Source of the DNA: Phenylobacterium sp.
Lineage (GTDB): Bacteria > Pseudomonadota > Alphaproteobacteria > Caulobacterales > Caulobacteraceae
Direction of reading: 5' to 3'
Assembly (NCBI RefSeq): GCF_016124325.1
Contig: NZ_WGNY01000003.1
Span: forward strand, 1-64,000
DNA length: 64,000 nt
Below are positions 44,117-54,061 of the stretch, in pieces (positions within the stretch are counted from its first letter, which is position 1; the number at the start of each line of letters is the position of its first letter). Made by a program: the position numbers and the translations under genes. The notes beneath the pieces were generated by a model. That model ran no database searches. It worked only from the letters and a program-made list of their open reading frames with translations, and had not been told where the DNA came from.

Positions 44117-44131
44117 TTAACGTCGCATCAA
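44117..44131 (-). promoter_or_regulatory. CtrA-like box, one mismatch
   Basis: On the minus strand TTGA-TGCGACG-TTAA (followed by C) differs from the CtrA consensus TTAA-N7-TTAA at one base. It lies 86 bases before the PleC-like kinase, with a GANTC site at 44047-44051 between them. The combination suggests cell-cycle control. Confidence 0.4.
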
Positions 44132-46743
44132 GCGAGGGCCCGAGTCGCCAATTCGTAAACGTTGCGCGAGAGGCCCTCGACCGCGACAATCCGTTCCAGT
44201 TCCGCCTTCATCAGCGCGCCCAGTTCGGGCTTGAGCCGCTTCCAGCCGCCGAGCGGATCGACCAGGCGCGCCGCGGTCATGGGATTGAAGCGGTCGACCG
44301 CGATGATCTGGTCGGCCAGGAACCGGTAGCCCGCGCCGCTGGGATCGTGGAAGCGGGACGGGTTGAAGTTGGCGAAGGTGGAGACGAGCGCGCGCAGGCG
44401 GTTCGGGTTCTGGGCGTCGAATGCCGGGTGCGCGGTGAGCGCCAGGATGCGGCCCAGGGCCTCCTCGCCCGGATCGCGGGCCTGCAGCGCGAACCACTTG
44501 TCGATCACCAGCGGCTCGTCCTTCCAGCGGTCGAAGAAGTCGTCCAGCGCCTCCTCGTAGAGCGAACCGCCGATCAGCATCAGGGCGTTGAGGCCGCCGA
44601 TGGCGTCGGTCATGTTGGCGGCCGCCTGATAGTGGCCGAAGGCGATGTCGGCCGTCTCGTGGCGCGGGTTGGCCGCCATCAGGTCGAGGGCGGCGTTGCG
44701 CAGGGCGCGGCGGCCGGCGCCGGCGGCGTCGGGCGAGAATTCGCCGAGGTCCTGCAGGCCGGTGTGCAGGTGGCGCAGCTCGCCGTTGAGGTGGAGGGCC
44801 AGCCGCTCGCGCAGCTTCTCGCGCGCGTCGTGGATCGCGGCGGGATCGACCGGGCTGCGCAGCAGGGCGAGGTCGGTCTCGGCCGGCAGGGCCAGCAGCA
44901 GCGCCTTGAACGCCGGATCGGACGCCTGGTCGACCAGGGCGCGGCCGACGGCGTCGGCGTAGCGCTCCTCGCCCACCTCGTTGGGCCGCCCGCCGGCGCG
45001 CGAGAGGATGAGGTCGGCGGCCAGCTCCTGGCCCGCCTCCCAGCGGTTGAAGAGGTCGGGGTCGGCCGAAAGCTGGAGGTAGCGGTCCTTGGCCGGGGCG
45101 TCCGACTTCAGCACCACCGGCGCGGAGAAGCCGCGCAGGGCGGAGACCACCGGCGGGGCGTCGACGCCCGTGAGCGTCACGGTGGTCTCGTCGCCGTCCA
45201 GGACGATCACCGTCTCGTCCACCGCCTGGCCGTCGCGCTCGAAGGCCAGGGTGCGGCCCTCGGGGTCCAGCAGGCCGACGGTGACGGGGATCGGCAGCGG
45301 GCGCTTGGTCTCCTGGCCCGTGGTCGGCGGATTGGCCTGGGTGAAGGTAAGCTCCAGGGCCTGGCGGTCCTCGTCGTAGCGGCCGGTCATCGACACCCGC
45401 GGCGTGCCCGCCTGTTCGTACCAGGCGAAGAAGTCGGTGAGGTCCTTGCCCGAGGCCTCGGCGAAGCACTGGATGAAGGCCTCCACCGTGGTGGCGTGGC
45501 CGTCCCAGCGCTCGAAGTAGAGGTCCATGCCCTTCCGGAACGCCTCGGCCCCGATCAGGGTCTTCAGCATGCCGATGACCTCGGAGCCCTTCTCGTAGAT
45601 CGTCGCCGTGTAGAAGTTCTCGATCTTCATGTAGCTGGACGGGCGCACGGCGTGGGCCAGGGGGCCCTGGTCCTCCGAGAACTGCCGCATCCGCAGCACC
45701 TTCACGGCCTTGATGCGGGCGACCGCGTGGCCGCGCATGTCGGCGCAGAAGCCCTGCTCGCGGAAGACGGTCAGGCCTTCCTTGAGGCACAGCTGGAACC
45801 AGTCGCGGCAGGTGATCCGGTTGCCGGTCCAGTTGTGGAAGTACTCGTGCGCCACGACCGCCTCGATGCGCTCGTAGTCGAGGTCGGTGGCGGTGGCCGG
45901 GTCGGCCAGCAGCAGCGAGGAGTTGAAGACGTTGAGGCCCTTGTTCTCCATGGCCCCGAAGTTGAAGTCGCGCACCGCCACGATCATGAACAGGTCGAGG
46001 TCGTACTCGCGGCCGTAGGTCTCCTCGTCCCACTTCATCGAGCGCTTGAGCGCGTCCATGGCGTAGGCCGCGCGCGGCGCCATGCCGGGATCGACGTAGA
46101 TGCGCAGGTCGACCGTGCGCCCGCTCATGGTGACGAGCTTGTCCTCCAGCACGTCCAGCTCGCCGGCCACCAGGGCGAAGAGGTAGCAGGGCTTGGGGAA
46201 GGGGTCGTTCCAGACGGCGTAGTGGCGGCCGCCGTCGAGGGCGCCGCTCTCCATCAGGTTGCCGTTGGCCAGCAGGCGGTGGAACGCCTTGTCGGCCTCG
46301 ATCCGCACGGTGAAGCGCGACAGCACGTCGGGCCGGTCGGGCCAGAAGGTGATCTTGCGGAAGCCCTCAGACTCGCACTGGGTGCAGAAGCGCCCGCCCG
46401 ACATGTAGAGGCCTTCGAGGGCCTTGTTGTTCTTCGGGTCGATCTCGACCTCGGTCTCCAGGGTGAAGGCGTCGGGGACGTCGGGGATGGTGAGGAACTC
46501 GGCGTCGATGGTGTGCTCGGCCTCGGCCAGCTCGCGGCCGTCGACGGCGACGCTGACGGGCTTCAGCCGCTCGCCGTTGAACTTCAGCGGGTCCTTGTGG
46601 TCGCCGTTGCGGCGCACGGCGAGGCGGGCCTTCACCCGCGTGGCGCTGGGCTCCAGCTCGAAGGTCAGGTGGACCTCGTCGACCAGGAAGGCGGGCGGGC
46701 GGTACTCGGAGAGCCGGATGGGCTGGGGCGTTTCGGTGCGCAT
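44128..46743 (-). CDS. pepN: Aminopeptidase N (M1 family)
   Basis: An 871-residue zinc aminopeptidase. The substrate N-terminus-binding motif is FGAMENKGLNVF, the zinc site VVAHEYFHNWTGNRITC with HEYFH at 299-303 and the downstream Glu of LKEGLTVFREQ. It is full length for the bacterial PepN branch, with a C-terminal helical superdomain. It trims peptides in the cytosol. ATG 46743 (MRTETPQPIRLSEY) is the family start. The PleC-like kinase follows after 96 bases. Confidence 0.95.
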   Translation of the reverse strand: MRTETPQPIRLSEYRPPAFLVDEVHLTFELEPSATRVKARLAVRRNGDHKDPLKFNGERLKPVSVAVDGRELAEAEHTIDAEFLTIPDVPDAFTLETEVEIDPKNNKALEGLYMSGGRFCTQCESEGFRKITFWPDRPDVLSRFTVRIEADKAFHRLLANGNLMESGALDGGRHYAVWNDPFPKPCYLFALVAGELDVLEDKLVTMSGRTVDLRIYVDPGMAPRAAYAMDALKRSMKWDEETYGREYDLDLFMIVAVRDFNFGAMENKGLNVFNSSLLLADPATATDLDYERIEAVVAHEYFHNWTGNRITCRDWFQLCLKEGLTVFREQGFCADMRGHAVARIKAVKVLRMRQFSEDQGPLAHAVRPSSYMKIENFYTATIYEKGSEVIGMLKTLIGAEAFRKGMDLYFERWDGHATTVEAFIQCFAEASGKDLTDFFAWYEQAGTPRVSMTGRYDEDRQALELTFTQANPPTTGQETKRPLPIPVTVGLLDPEGRTLAFERDGQAVDETVIVLDGDETTVTLTGVDAPPVVSALRGFSAPVVLKSDAPAKDRYLQLSADPDLFNRWEAGQELAADLILSRAGGRPNEVGEERYADAVGRALVDQASDPAFKALLLALPAETDLALLRSPVDPAAIHDAREKLRERLALHLNGELRHLHTGLQDLGEFSPDAAGAGRRALRNAALDLMAANPRHETADIAFGHYQAAANMTDAIGGLNALMLIGGSLYEEALDDFFDRWKDEPLVIDKWFALQARDPGEEALGRILALTAHPAFDAQNPNRLRALVSTFANFNPSRFHDPSGAGYRFLADQIIAVDRFNPMTAARLVDPLGGWKRLKPELGALMKAELERIVAVEGLSRNVYELATRALA

Positions 46744-46847
46744 GCCGCCATCTAGGCTCGTGGATGGGGCGGCGCCAAGGCGAGGCGCGCGCCTTCCGCC
46801 ACGTCGGGCTTTCCTTCCGTGGCGTCCGGGCGCGATGGTGGCGGCCT

Positions 46848-46867
46848 GAGCACGTTTCCACGTGCTC
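46848..46867. terminator. Hairpin GAGCACGT / ACGTGCTC
   Basis: An 8-base perfect stem with a TTCC loop, followed by GCTCTTTAGG, lies in the 229-base gap between the divergent pepN and acyl-CoA dehydrogenase genes. It may be a terminator or operator. Nothing else is clear in this gap. Confidence 0.35.
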
Positions 46868-46972
46868 GCTCTTTAGGCTTGGAGGCCTTCTCGTCCGCCC
46901 CCGTTGCTTCATCGTGAGCGGGAAGGCCTCCTGAGGAAACGCCAGACCGGGCCAACCGGCGGATGGGACGCG

Positions 46973-48088
46973 ATGAATTTCGACTATTCCGACGACCAGA
47001 AGTTCCTGAAGGACGAGGCGCGCAAGTTCCTCGAGGCCAACTGCTCGACCGCCAAGGTCCGCAAGGTGCTCGACGACGACGCCAAGGCCTATGACGAGGC
47101 GCTCTGGGCGGCTGTCGCCGCGCAAGGGTGGCTTGGAGCGGCGATCCCCGAGGAATACGGCGGGCTGGGCCTGGGCCACATCGAGCTCTGCGCCATCGCC
47201 GAGGAGCTGGGCCGGGTGGTGGCCCCGATCCCGTTCGCCTCGACGGTCTACGTGCTCGCCGAGGCGGTGATGCTGGCGGGGACCGAGGCGCAGAAGAAGG
47301 CCCTGCTGCCCAAGATCGCCGCGGGCGAAGTGATCGGTTGTCTTGCGACCTCGGAAGGGCCGGGCGTGACGACGGCGGGCAACCTCCAGGCCAGCGTCTC
47401 GGGCGGCAAGCTGTCGGGGACCAAGCTGCCGGTGACCGACGGCGACATCGCCACCCACGCCGTCGTGCTGGCCAAGGAAGGCGGCCAGCCGGGCCTGTTC
47501 CTGGCGGACCTTTCGGCCGGCGTCACGCGCGAGCCCCTGGCCACGCTGGATCCCACCCGCGACGCGGCGAAGCTGGTCTTCGACGGCGCGCCGGCCGAGC
47601 GGCTGGGTGGGGCGGGCGAGGGCTTCGCGCTGCTGGAGCAGGTGCTGGACCGCGCCGCGGTGCTGATGGCGTTCGAGCAGACCGGCGGCGCCGACCGCTG
47701 CCTGGAGATGGCCAAGGCCTATGCGCTGGAGCGCTACGCGTTCGGGCGCGTGATCGCCAGCTACCAGGCCATCAAGCACAAGCTGGCCGACATCTACGTG
47801 AAGAACGAACTGGCCCGGTCCAACGCCTACTACGGCGCCTGGGCGCTCAACACGGGCGCGCCGGAACTGCCGGTGGCCGCGAGCGCGGCGCGGATCGCGG
47901 CCAGCGAGGCCTTCTGGTTCGCGGCCAAGGAGAACATCCAGACCCACGGCGGGATCGGCTTCACCTGGGAGGTGGACGCCCACCTCTACTACCGCCGCTC
48001 GCGGCAGCTGGCCCTGGTGGCCGGCGCGCCCCGGGTCTGGAAGGAACGGCTAGTGAGCCAGCTCGAACGCAGGAACATCGCCGCCTAG
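46973..48088 (+). CDS. Acyl-CoA dehydrogenase (first of a pair)
   Basis: A 371-residue FAD-dependent acyl-CoA dehydrogenase. Typical segments are WLGAAIPEEYGGLGLGHIEL, IGCLATSEGPG, AYALERYAFGRVIASYQAIKHKLAD and NIQTHGGIGFTWEVDAHLYYRR. The SEGPG motif departs from the usual SEPxxGSD. It probably forms a heteromeric enzyme with the second ACAD 77 bases downstream, as in alpha2beta2 enzymes for sterol or branched side chains. ATG 46973 (MNFDYSD) is the family start. Confidence 0.87.
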   Translation: MNFDYSDDQKFLKDEARKFLEANCSTAKVRKVLDDDAKAYDEALWAAVAAQGWLGAAIPEEYGGLGLGHIELCAIAEELGRVVAPIPFASTVYVLAEAVMLAGTEAQKKALLPKIAAGEVIGCLATSEGPGVTTAGNLQASVSGGKLSGTKLPVTDGDIATHAVVLAKEGGQPGLFLADLSAGVTREPLATLDPTRDAAKLVFDGAPAERLGGAGEGFALLEQVLDRAAVLMAFEQTGGADRCLEMAKAYALERYAFGRVIASYQAIKHKLADIYVKNELARSNAYYGAWALNTGAPELPVAASAARIAASEAFWFAAKENIQTHGGIGFTWEVDAHLYYRRSRQLALVAGAPRVWKERLVSQLERRNIAA

Positions 48089-48099
48089 GCATCTCATCG

Positions 48100-48155
48100 A
48101 CTGGGTCCCGGCTCGGCCTGCGCGCCTTCGGCGCTCCGTTGGCCGGGATGACGGA
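48100..48155. repeat. REP-like unit GGGTCCCGGCTCGGCC
   Basis: GACTGGGTCCCGGCTCGGCC at the left pairs loosely with GTTGGCCGGGATGAC at the right around GCGCGCCTTCGGCGC. It fills the 76-base space between the two acyl-CoA dehydrogenase genes. Similar units are common in alphaproteobacterial intergenic DNA. Confidence 0.5.
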
Positions 48156-48164
48156 GGATACGGA

Positions 48165-49400
48165 ATGGACTTCAACGACAGCCCCGAAGAAGCCGCCTAC
48201 CGCGCCCAGGTCCGGGCGTGGCTCGAACAGAACGCGCCCAAGACCGGCGTCGGCATGGACGACATGGAAGGCGGGTCGAAGGACACCATGGCCGCCTCCA
48301 AGGCCTGGCAGGCGAAGAAGGCCGCGGCCGGCTACGCCTGCATCACCTGGCCCAAGGAGTGGGGCGGCCCGGGCGGCAACCCGGTCCAGCAGGTGATCTT
48401 CAACCAGGAGGAGGCCAGGCATCCGGTGCCGCCGAACCCGTTCCAGATCGGGCTCGGCATGTGCGTGCCGACCGTGATGGCCTTCGCCGACGCCGACACC
48501 AAGACGCGGTTCGTGGGGCCGGCCCTCAGGGGCGAGGAGATCTGGTGCCAGCTGTTCTCCGAGCCCTCGGGCGGTTCGGACGTGGCGGCGGCGCGCACCC
48601 GGGCGGTCAAGGCGCCGGACGGCTCGGGCGACTGGATCATCGACGGTCAGAAGGTGTGGACGACAGGCGCCCAGTTCTCGAACTTCGGGATCGTGGTGGT
48701 GCGCACCGATCCGGAGGCGCCCAAGCACAAGGGCCTGACCATGTTCTGGGTCGACATGAGCGACCCGGGCATCGAGGTGCGGCCGATCCACCAGATGTCG
48801 GGCGGCTCGGGCTTCAACGAGGTGTTCTTCACCGGCGTGCGCGTGCCGGACAGCCAGCGTCTGGGCGCGGTGAACGACGGCTGGCGCGTCAGCCTCGTCA
48901 CCCTGATGAACGAGCGGCTGGCGGTCGGCGGGCCGTCGGGGGCCAGCTGGAGCCAGTTCCTGGAGGCGGCCCGCGACATCACCGGCCTGGATGGCGCGCC
49001 GGCGATCAAGGATCGGGCGCTGCGCGAGAAGCTGGCCGACTGGTACGTCGCCACCGAGGGCCTCAAACACACCCGCAACCGCACCATGACCGCGCTCAGC
49101 CGCGGCCAGACGCCGGGGCCGGAAAGCTCGATCGGCAAGGTGGTCTCGGCCCTGCAGATGCAGGACCTCGCCAATTCGGCGGTGGAGATGCTGGACCAGT
49201 TCGGGATCATCAACGACCCGGCCCTCTCGCCGCTGGGCGGGGCGTTCCACATGTCGCTGATGAGCGCGCCGGGCCTGCGCATCGCCGGCGGCACCGACGA
49301 GATCCTGAAGAACATCATCGCCGAGCGGGTGCTGGGCCTGCCCGGCGACATCCGCGTCGACAAGGACGTGGCGTTCAAGGACTTGCCGACGGGCCGGTGA
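48165..49400 (+). CDS. Acyl-CoA dehydrogenase (second of a pair)
   Basis: A 411-residue acyl-CoA dehydrogenase. It has ACITWPKEWGGPGGNPVQQ, the flavin-binding QLFSEPSGGSDVAAARTRA, VWTTGAQFSNFGIVVVRTD and the C-terminal LRIAGGTDEILKNIIAERVLG. An N-terminal lid is extended relative to short-chain enzymes. With the preceding gene it is likely to act on CoA esters of bulky or branched substrates. Together with the LLM oxidoreductase and enoyl-CoA hydratase elsewhere in the window, this points to broad catabolism. The glycosyltransferase is convergent just after it. Confidence 0.9.
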   Translation: MDFNDSPEEAAYRAQVRAWLEQNAPKTGVGMDDMEGGSKDTMAASKAWQAKKAAAGYACITWPKEWGGPGGNPVQQVIFNQEEARHPVPPNPFQIGLGMCVPTVMAFADADTKTRFVGPALRGEEIWCQLFSEPSGGSDVAAARTRAVKAPDGSGDWIIDGQKVWTTGAQFSNFGIVVVRTDPEAPKHKGLTMFWVDMSDPGIEVRPIHQMSGGSGFNEVFFTGVRVPDSQRLGAVNDGWRVSLVTLMNERLAVGGPSGASWSQFLEAARDITGLDGAPAIKDRALREKLADWYVATEGLKHTRNRTMTALSRGQTPGPESSIGKVVSALQMQDLANSAVEMLDQFGIINDPALSPLGGAFHMSLMSAPGLRIAGGTDEILKNIIAERVLGLPGDIRVDKDVAFKDLPTGR

Positions 49401-49409
49401 CGGCGAGCC

Positions 49410-50684
49410 TCAGGCCGTGAGCGCCAGCGATTCCACGGCGCGGCCGTCGATGAGGCGCTCGTAGAGGCCGGTCAGCGCCTCGAAGGTGGCGTCCCAGCCG
49501 TGGCGGGTCTCGGCGCGGCGCCGCGCGGCGGCGGAGACCGCCGACAGGTCGCGCCGGAACAGGGCGTCGATCGCTTCCGCCAGACCGGCCGGTTCGACAT
49601 TGTCGGCGGGCTGGCCCACGGTCTCGTCGATCAGCTCGCCCACGCCGCCGCGGCGCGAGCCTACGACCGGCAGGCCCGCGGCCATGGCCTCGAGCACGAA
49701 GAGGCCGAAGATCTCGTTCTCGTTGGCGTGCAGGGCGGCGTCGCACGAGGCGAGCAGGCCGGCGAGGCGCACGGGGTCGCGCTCGAAGTCCAGGCTGATC
49801 ACCCGGGGCGACCAGGTCACGTCCTTGCCCGCGCCCACCAGCAGCAGGCGGTAGGGCGCGCCCAGCCGCTCGACCGCGGCCACCATGGACTCGATGTTCT
49901 TCTCGCGCGCCGGGCGGCCGGCGAAGACCAGCAGGCGGGTGTTGGCCGGCAGGCCCAGGCGGCGGATCAGCCGGGCGCGGTCGCCGCGCGCCGGATGGAA
50001 CAGGTCGGTGTCGACGCCGAGCTGCTGGATCGACATGCGGGTGACGCCCGCCTCGGCGAGGCGGCCGGCCATGTGGCGGCTGGGCGCGACCACGTGGTCG
50101 AAGCGCTGGTAGGCCTGGGCCCAGAAGCTGAAGGTGGGCGCTTCGGCCCATTCGCCGAAGTGCAGGGCCGCCAGGGCCGCGGCGTCGGTGTGGCAGAAGC
50201 CCACGACGGGGACGCCCAGGGCCTCGCCCGCGTAGAGCGCCGCGTGGCCGGGCACGAAGACGTCGCCGGCCTCGATGACGTCGGGCTCCAGGATGCGCAG
50301 CACCGTCTCCCACTTGGTGAGGCTGGCGGGCATGCGGTAGCCGTTGCCGAACGGCAGGCGCGCTGCGGAGATGCTGACCACGCCCTCGGCCTCGGCGCGG
50401 GTGCGCGCGCCGGGCACCACCAGCGTGTGGTCGATGTCGCGCCGCCGGCGGGCCAGCCAGGCGCGCTTGGCCATGAGGTAGCGCTTCACGCCGCCGGAGC
50501 GGGGCGCGTACATCATGGTGGTGTCGATGAGGTGGAAGCCCTCGCCCGGCTCGCGTTCGCCGCCCAGGCGCAGGACGTTCTCGTAGCGGGGCGGCAGGCC
50601 TTCGAGGCCGCGGCCCGAGCGGCGCTCGATGATGCTGCTGGCGGCGGCGCTGAACAGTTCGGCCTGGGAGGCGGGCCGCAGCAC
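49410..50684 (-). CDS. Glycosyltransferase family 4
   Basis: A 424-residue GT-B enzyme. The N-terminal domain has PRSGGVKRYLMAKRAWL (acceptor-side Gly-Gly-Val), and the C-terminal nucleotide-sugar domain has VFAGRPAREKNIESMVAA and ENEIFGLFVLEAMAAGLPVV, the E-x7-E motif. It transfers a sugar to a lipid or polysaccharide. The start is uncertain: GTG 50684 is the first usual codon, but the frame stays open upstream with a basic stretch (KRKATRRATKALKAK), so the true N-terminus may be longer. Confidence 0.82.
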   Translation of the reverse strand: MLRPASQAELFSAAASSIIERRSGRGLEGLPPRYENVLRLGGEREPGEGFHLIDTTMMYAPRSGGVKRYLMAKRAWLARRRRDIDHTLVVPGARTRAEAEGVVSISAARLPFGNGYRMPASLTKWETVLRILEPDVIEAGDVFVPGHAALYAGEALGVPVVGFCHTDAAALAALHFGEWAEAPTFSFWAQAYQRFDHVVAPSRHMAGRLAEAGVTRMSIQQLGVDTDLFHPARGDRARLIRRLGLPANTRLLVFAGRPAREKNIESMVAAVERLGAPYRLLLVGAGKDVTWSPRVISLDFERDPVRLAGLLASCDAALHANENEIFGLFVLEAMAAGLPVVGSRRGGVGELIDETVGQPADNVEPAGLAEAIDALFRRDLSAVSAAARRRAETRHGWDATFEALTGLYERLIDGRAVESLALTA

Positions 50685-51018
50685 CTTGGCTTTCAGGGCC
50701 TTGGTGGCGCGCCGCGTCGCCTTGCGTTTCCAGATTCCGGCCAGTGGTCCCGTCCTCTTGCCGAAGGGCGCGTCCGCGCGCGGAGCGATCCGCGGAGGCG
50801 CCCTTGAAGACCGATCGCCGGGCCGTTGCCCCGACTCACCCGGTCGACGCGGAGCGCGGCCATACTATCGACCGCGCCGACGATGTCATCGGTCATGGCG
50901 GCGGTTTCAAGGCGGCCCTGAAACCCGCGCGCGGCCGTCCGCCCGCGCCGCGCGGCCATGGTTCAAGTCGCGACGGCTTCCGAGGGGCCGGAAATCGTCT
51001 CGCCGTCGACGGTGCGGG
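50685..51018. other. Gap of 334 bases
   Basis: The first part could encode an N-terminal extension of the glycosyltransferase, as described there. Beyond it I see only G+C-rich sequence with low-complexity shadows and no promoter, repeat or RNA that I can support. Confidence 0.4.
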
Positions 51019-52311
51019 TCAGGCCTTGGGCACGAAGGGCAACACCAGCAGGATCGCGGCATAGGCCGCGATGCTGGCGAAGACGGCGGTCTGGAAGCCG
51101 CCCTGGCGGTCGTAGAGCCAGGCGCCCAGCAGGTCGCCGAAGCGAAGCGAGACGAAGAACATGGCGACGAACATCATCATCATCGCGCCCTGCAGGCCGG
51201 GCGGGCAGGCGCGGATCGCCAGGTCGGTGAAGGCCGCCTGGGCCAAGCCGCCGATCAGGCCGATGACCGCCGCCGCCACCAGCGCCTCGGTCGGGTTCCG
51301 CACGAACAGCAGCGGCGACATCTGGACCACCGCCATGGCGGCGCCGACCCACAGCAGGGTCCGCAGCCTTACCCGCCGGCAAAGCCAGCCATAGGCGAAC
51401 ATCACCGGGGTGAAGGCGCCCATGAAGATGCCGAACCAGGCCCCGACCTGGGCGTCGGTGGCGTGCAGGTCGTTGGACAGATGGAACTGAAGCACCGCGC
51501 CGGCCGCGGGCGCGAACTGCCACAGGAGCTGGATCGCCATCACCGGATAGAGCGGACGGTTGCGGAAGAGACGCGCGATGTCGTGGGCGGCGCCGCGATC
51601 GCGCGGCCGGGCGTGGTGCGCGTCCAGCAGCCGCCGCGGGCCGAAGGCGCCGAGGATCGCCACGGCCGCCATGAGCGCCGCGCCCAGGCCGAACAGCAGC
51701 CGCGCGGCCGTCACCGCGTCGCGGCCTTCGAGGTACTGGGAGAGCGCTCCGCCCAGGAAGTAGGCGGCCAGGTTGGGCGCGAGCACGGCGAGGTTGCCCA
51801 TCACGCTGGCCTGGCCGGTGATCGCCTCCTCCTGGCTCAGCATGGAGGTGGCGCCGCGCAGGGCCGCGAACACGAACTGCAGGCCGATGGTCACCGCTAG
51901 CACGCCGCCGAGCAGCAGGCCGTAGCTGGGCGCCCGCGCGGCCAGCACGCCGTAGGCCGCCGCCGCCATGGGGGCGAAGATCACCATGAAGCCGCGGTCC
52001 CCGCGCCCGAGCGGGCTCCAGACGTCGCGGAGGAACCCGAACGCGAACCCCACGAACAGCGGAATCGAGGCCAGCAGGTTGAACAGCGCCACGTCGTGGG
52101 CCGACATGTGCAGCCGGTTCTTGAGGAAGAACACGACCGGGAGGCCGATCAGGCCCTCGTAGGGCACGGCGAACTGGCAGAGCGTGAGCGCGACGCCGCC
52201 ATAGATCAGCATTGTCCGGCGCTCGCCGTCCGAGAGCCGCGGCGAGTCGGGCGGCCGGCCCGACAGGGCCATCGCCTCGGCCTCGCCGTCGATCTTGAAG
52301 TCCATCGTCAT
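51019..52311 (-). CDS. MFS transporter
   Basis: A 430-residue inner-membrane carrier with about 12 hydrophobic helices. The loop between helices 2 and 3 reads GFAFGFLRDVWSPLGRGDRG, the MFS motif A form found in BT1/sugar-phosphate-like carriers. A central loop RRLLDAHHARPRDRG separates the two halves. Substrate unknown. ATG at 52311 is followed two codons later by another ATG. It is not coupled to the neighbouring genes. Confidence 0.82.
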   Translation of the reverse strand: MTMDFKIDGEAEAMALSGRPPDSPRLSDGERRTMLIYGGVALTLCQFAVPYEGLIGLPVVFFLKNRLHMSAHDVALFNLLASIPLFVGFAFGFLRDVWSPLGRGDRGFMVIFAPMAAAAYGVLAARAPSYGLLLGGVLAVTIGLQFVFAALRGATSMLSQEEAITGQASVMGNLAVLAPNLAAYFLGGALSQYLEGRDAVTAARLLFGLGAALMAAVAILGAFGPRRLLDAHHARPRDRGAAHDIARLFRNRPLYPVMAIQLLWQFAPAAGAVLQFHLSNDLHATDAQVGAWFGIFMGAFTPVMFAYGWLCRRVRLRTLLWVGAAMAVVQMSPLLFVRNPTEALVAAAVIGLIGGLAQAAFTDLAIRACPPGLQGAMMMMFVAMFFVSLRFGDLLGAWLYDRQGGFQTAVFASIAAYAAILLVLPFVPKA

Positions 52312-52397
52312 CGACGCCCCCCGTCCGAGACCCCGAAATCACGCTCACAGGGGCCGGGCCGGCTGGCAAGCGCCGCGGAACCGCGGCGCGATGCGTT

Positions 52398-53990
52398 TCA
52401 CTGCGGGTCGAAGGCCTGACCGATTTCAGGGCGGACGGCGACGGACGGCATGAACTCGGGCTCGCGGCGGGCGTGGGAGGCCTGTTCGAAGGCGTAGCCC
52501 AGGCCCAGCAGCCGGGCCTCGGACCAGGCGGGGCCCAGGAACGAAATCCCGATCGGCAGGCCGGACGCGTAGCCCGCCGGCACGGTCAGGTGCGGGTATC
52601 CCGACACGGCCGGAGGCGTCGAGGGCGAGCCGAAGAAGCGCCCGCCGTTCACCGGGTCGACGATCGAGGCCGGGCCGCCGCTGGGCGCGACGACGGCGGC
52701 GAGGTCGTCCTTGGCCAGCATGTCGTCGATCGCCCGGCGGGCCAGGGTGGTGGCCTCGGCGCGCTTGGCCAGGTAGCCGGCGTCGGTGATCGGCGGCATG
52801 GACTCGGCCGAGACGAAGATGTCCTGGCCGAACAGCGCCAGTTCGCGGGGCTCGGCGGCATTGAAGGCGATCAGGTCGGCGAGCGAGCGGGTCTTCACGG
52901 CGGGCGGCGTCGCGGCGAGGTAGGCGTCGATCGCCGCCTTGAATTCGATGCGCAGGCAGTCGCCCTCCAGGGTATCGATCCGCCCGGTGGTCTTGGCGTC
53001 GGGGCCGGCGACATCGACCAGGACGGCCCCCTGATCGCGCAGGACCTGGAGCGCGGCGTCGAACACCGCGTCCATCTGGCGCGAACGCCCGCTGTTGGGC
53101 CGCCAGACGCCGATGCGCGCGCCCTTGAGCGCGCCGCGGTCCAGGGCGGCGAGGTAGTTCGCCCGTTTCGCATCGGCCTCCGCCGTCGCCGGATCGGCCG
53201 GGTCGGCGCCGGCGATCACGGTGAGCAGGGCGGCCGCGTCGGCCACGGTGCGGGTCATCGGCCCGGCGGTGTCCTGTTCGGGCGAGATCGGCGCGATGCC
53301 GGTGCGAGAGACGAGGCCGACCGTGGGCTTGAGGCCGACGATCCCGTTCATGGCCGCCGGGCAGGTGACCGAGCCGTCGGTCTCGGTGCCCAGGGCCACG
53401 GCGGCGAGGCCGGCGGCGATCCCCGCGCCCGAGCCCGACGACGAGCCGCAGGCGCTGCGGTCCAGCGAATAGGGGTTGCGCACCAGCCCGCCCACCGCGC
53501 TCCAGCCGCTGATCGACTGGCGCGAGCGGAAGTTGGCCCATTCGGAGAGGTTGGTCTTGCCCAGGATCACGGCCCCGGCCTCGACGAGGCGCTGCACGAT
53601 CGGCGCGTCCTGCGCGGCGACGTTGGCGGTGAGCGCGAGGGAGCCGGCGGTGGTGGGCCCGCTCTCGCGGCTCTCGATATTGTCCTTCAGCAGCACCGGC
53701 ACGCCATGGAGCGGCCCGCGGACTTGGCCCGCGCGCCGTTCCGCGTCGAGCCGGCGCGCGTCGTCCACGGCGTGGGGGTTGAGCGCGATGACGGCGTTGA
53801 GCTTGGGGCCGGCGCGGTCGATGCGTTCGATGCGCTCCAGATAGGCGCGGACCAGCTGTTCGGACGTGACCCGCCCATCGGTCATCGCCGCCTGCTGCTC
53901 TCCGGCCGAGGCGTAGGGGCTGAGGGGCTGGGCTCGGGCGGTGGCGGCCAAGGCCCCGAGCATGACGGCGATGGCGACGGATCTCAACAT
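52398..53990 (-). CDS. Exported amidase (amidase signature family)
   Basis: A 530-residue Ser-cisSer-Lys hydrolase. The signal peptide ([18 protein letters not shown]) sends it to the periplasm. The catalytic set is K102 (VLLKDNIES), the cis-Ser in [10 protein letters not shown] (about 183-185) and the nucleophile S207 in [12 protein letters not shown]. Amidases of this type hydrolyse linear amides or peptides. The exported location is unusual, since most are cytosolic. It stands alone, with the MFS gene after it and a receiver protein before it. Confidence 0.9.
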   Translation of the reverse strand: MLRSVAIAVMLGALAATARAQPLSPYASAGEQQAAMTDGRVTSEQLVRAYLERIERIDRAGPKLNAVIALNPHAVDDARRLDAERRAGQVRGPLHGVPVLLKDNIESRESGPTTAGSLALTANVAAQDAPIVQRLVEAGAVILGKTNLSEWANFRSRQSISGWSAVGGLVRNPYSLDRSACGSSSGSGAGIAAGLAAVALGTETDGSVTCPAAMNGIVGLKPTVGLVSRTGIAPISPEQDTAGPMTRTVADAAALLTVIAGADPADPATAEADAKRANYLAALDRGALKGARIGVWRPNSGRSRQMDAVFDAALQVLRDQGAVLVDVAGPDAKTTGRIDTLEGDCLRIEFKAAIDAYLAATPPAVKTRSLADLIAFNAAEPRELALFGQDIFVSAESMPPITDAGYLAKRAEATTLARRAIDDMLAKDDLAAVVAPSGGPASIVDPVNGGRFFGSPSTPPAVSGYPHLTVPAGYASGLPIGISFLGPAWSEARLLGLGYAFEQASHARREPEFMPSVAVRPEIGQAFDPQ

Positions 53991-54061
53991 GGGCGGCCTC
54001 GTATGGGTCCCGCCGTTGTAGCCGTCCGGCCGCCGGGCGCCAGCCGCCAGCGCGGCGGAGG

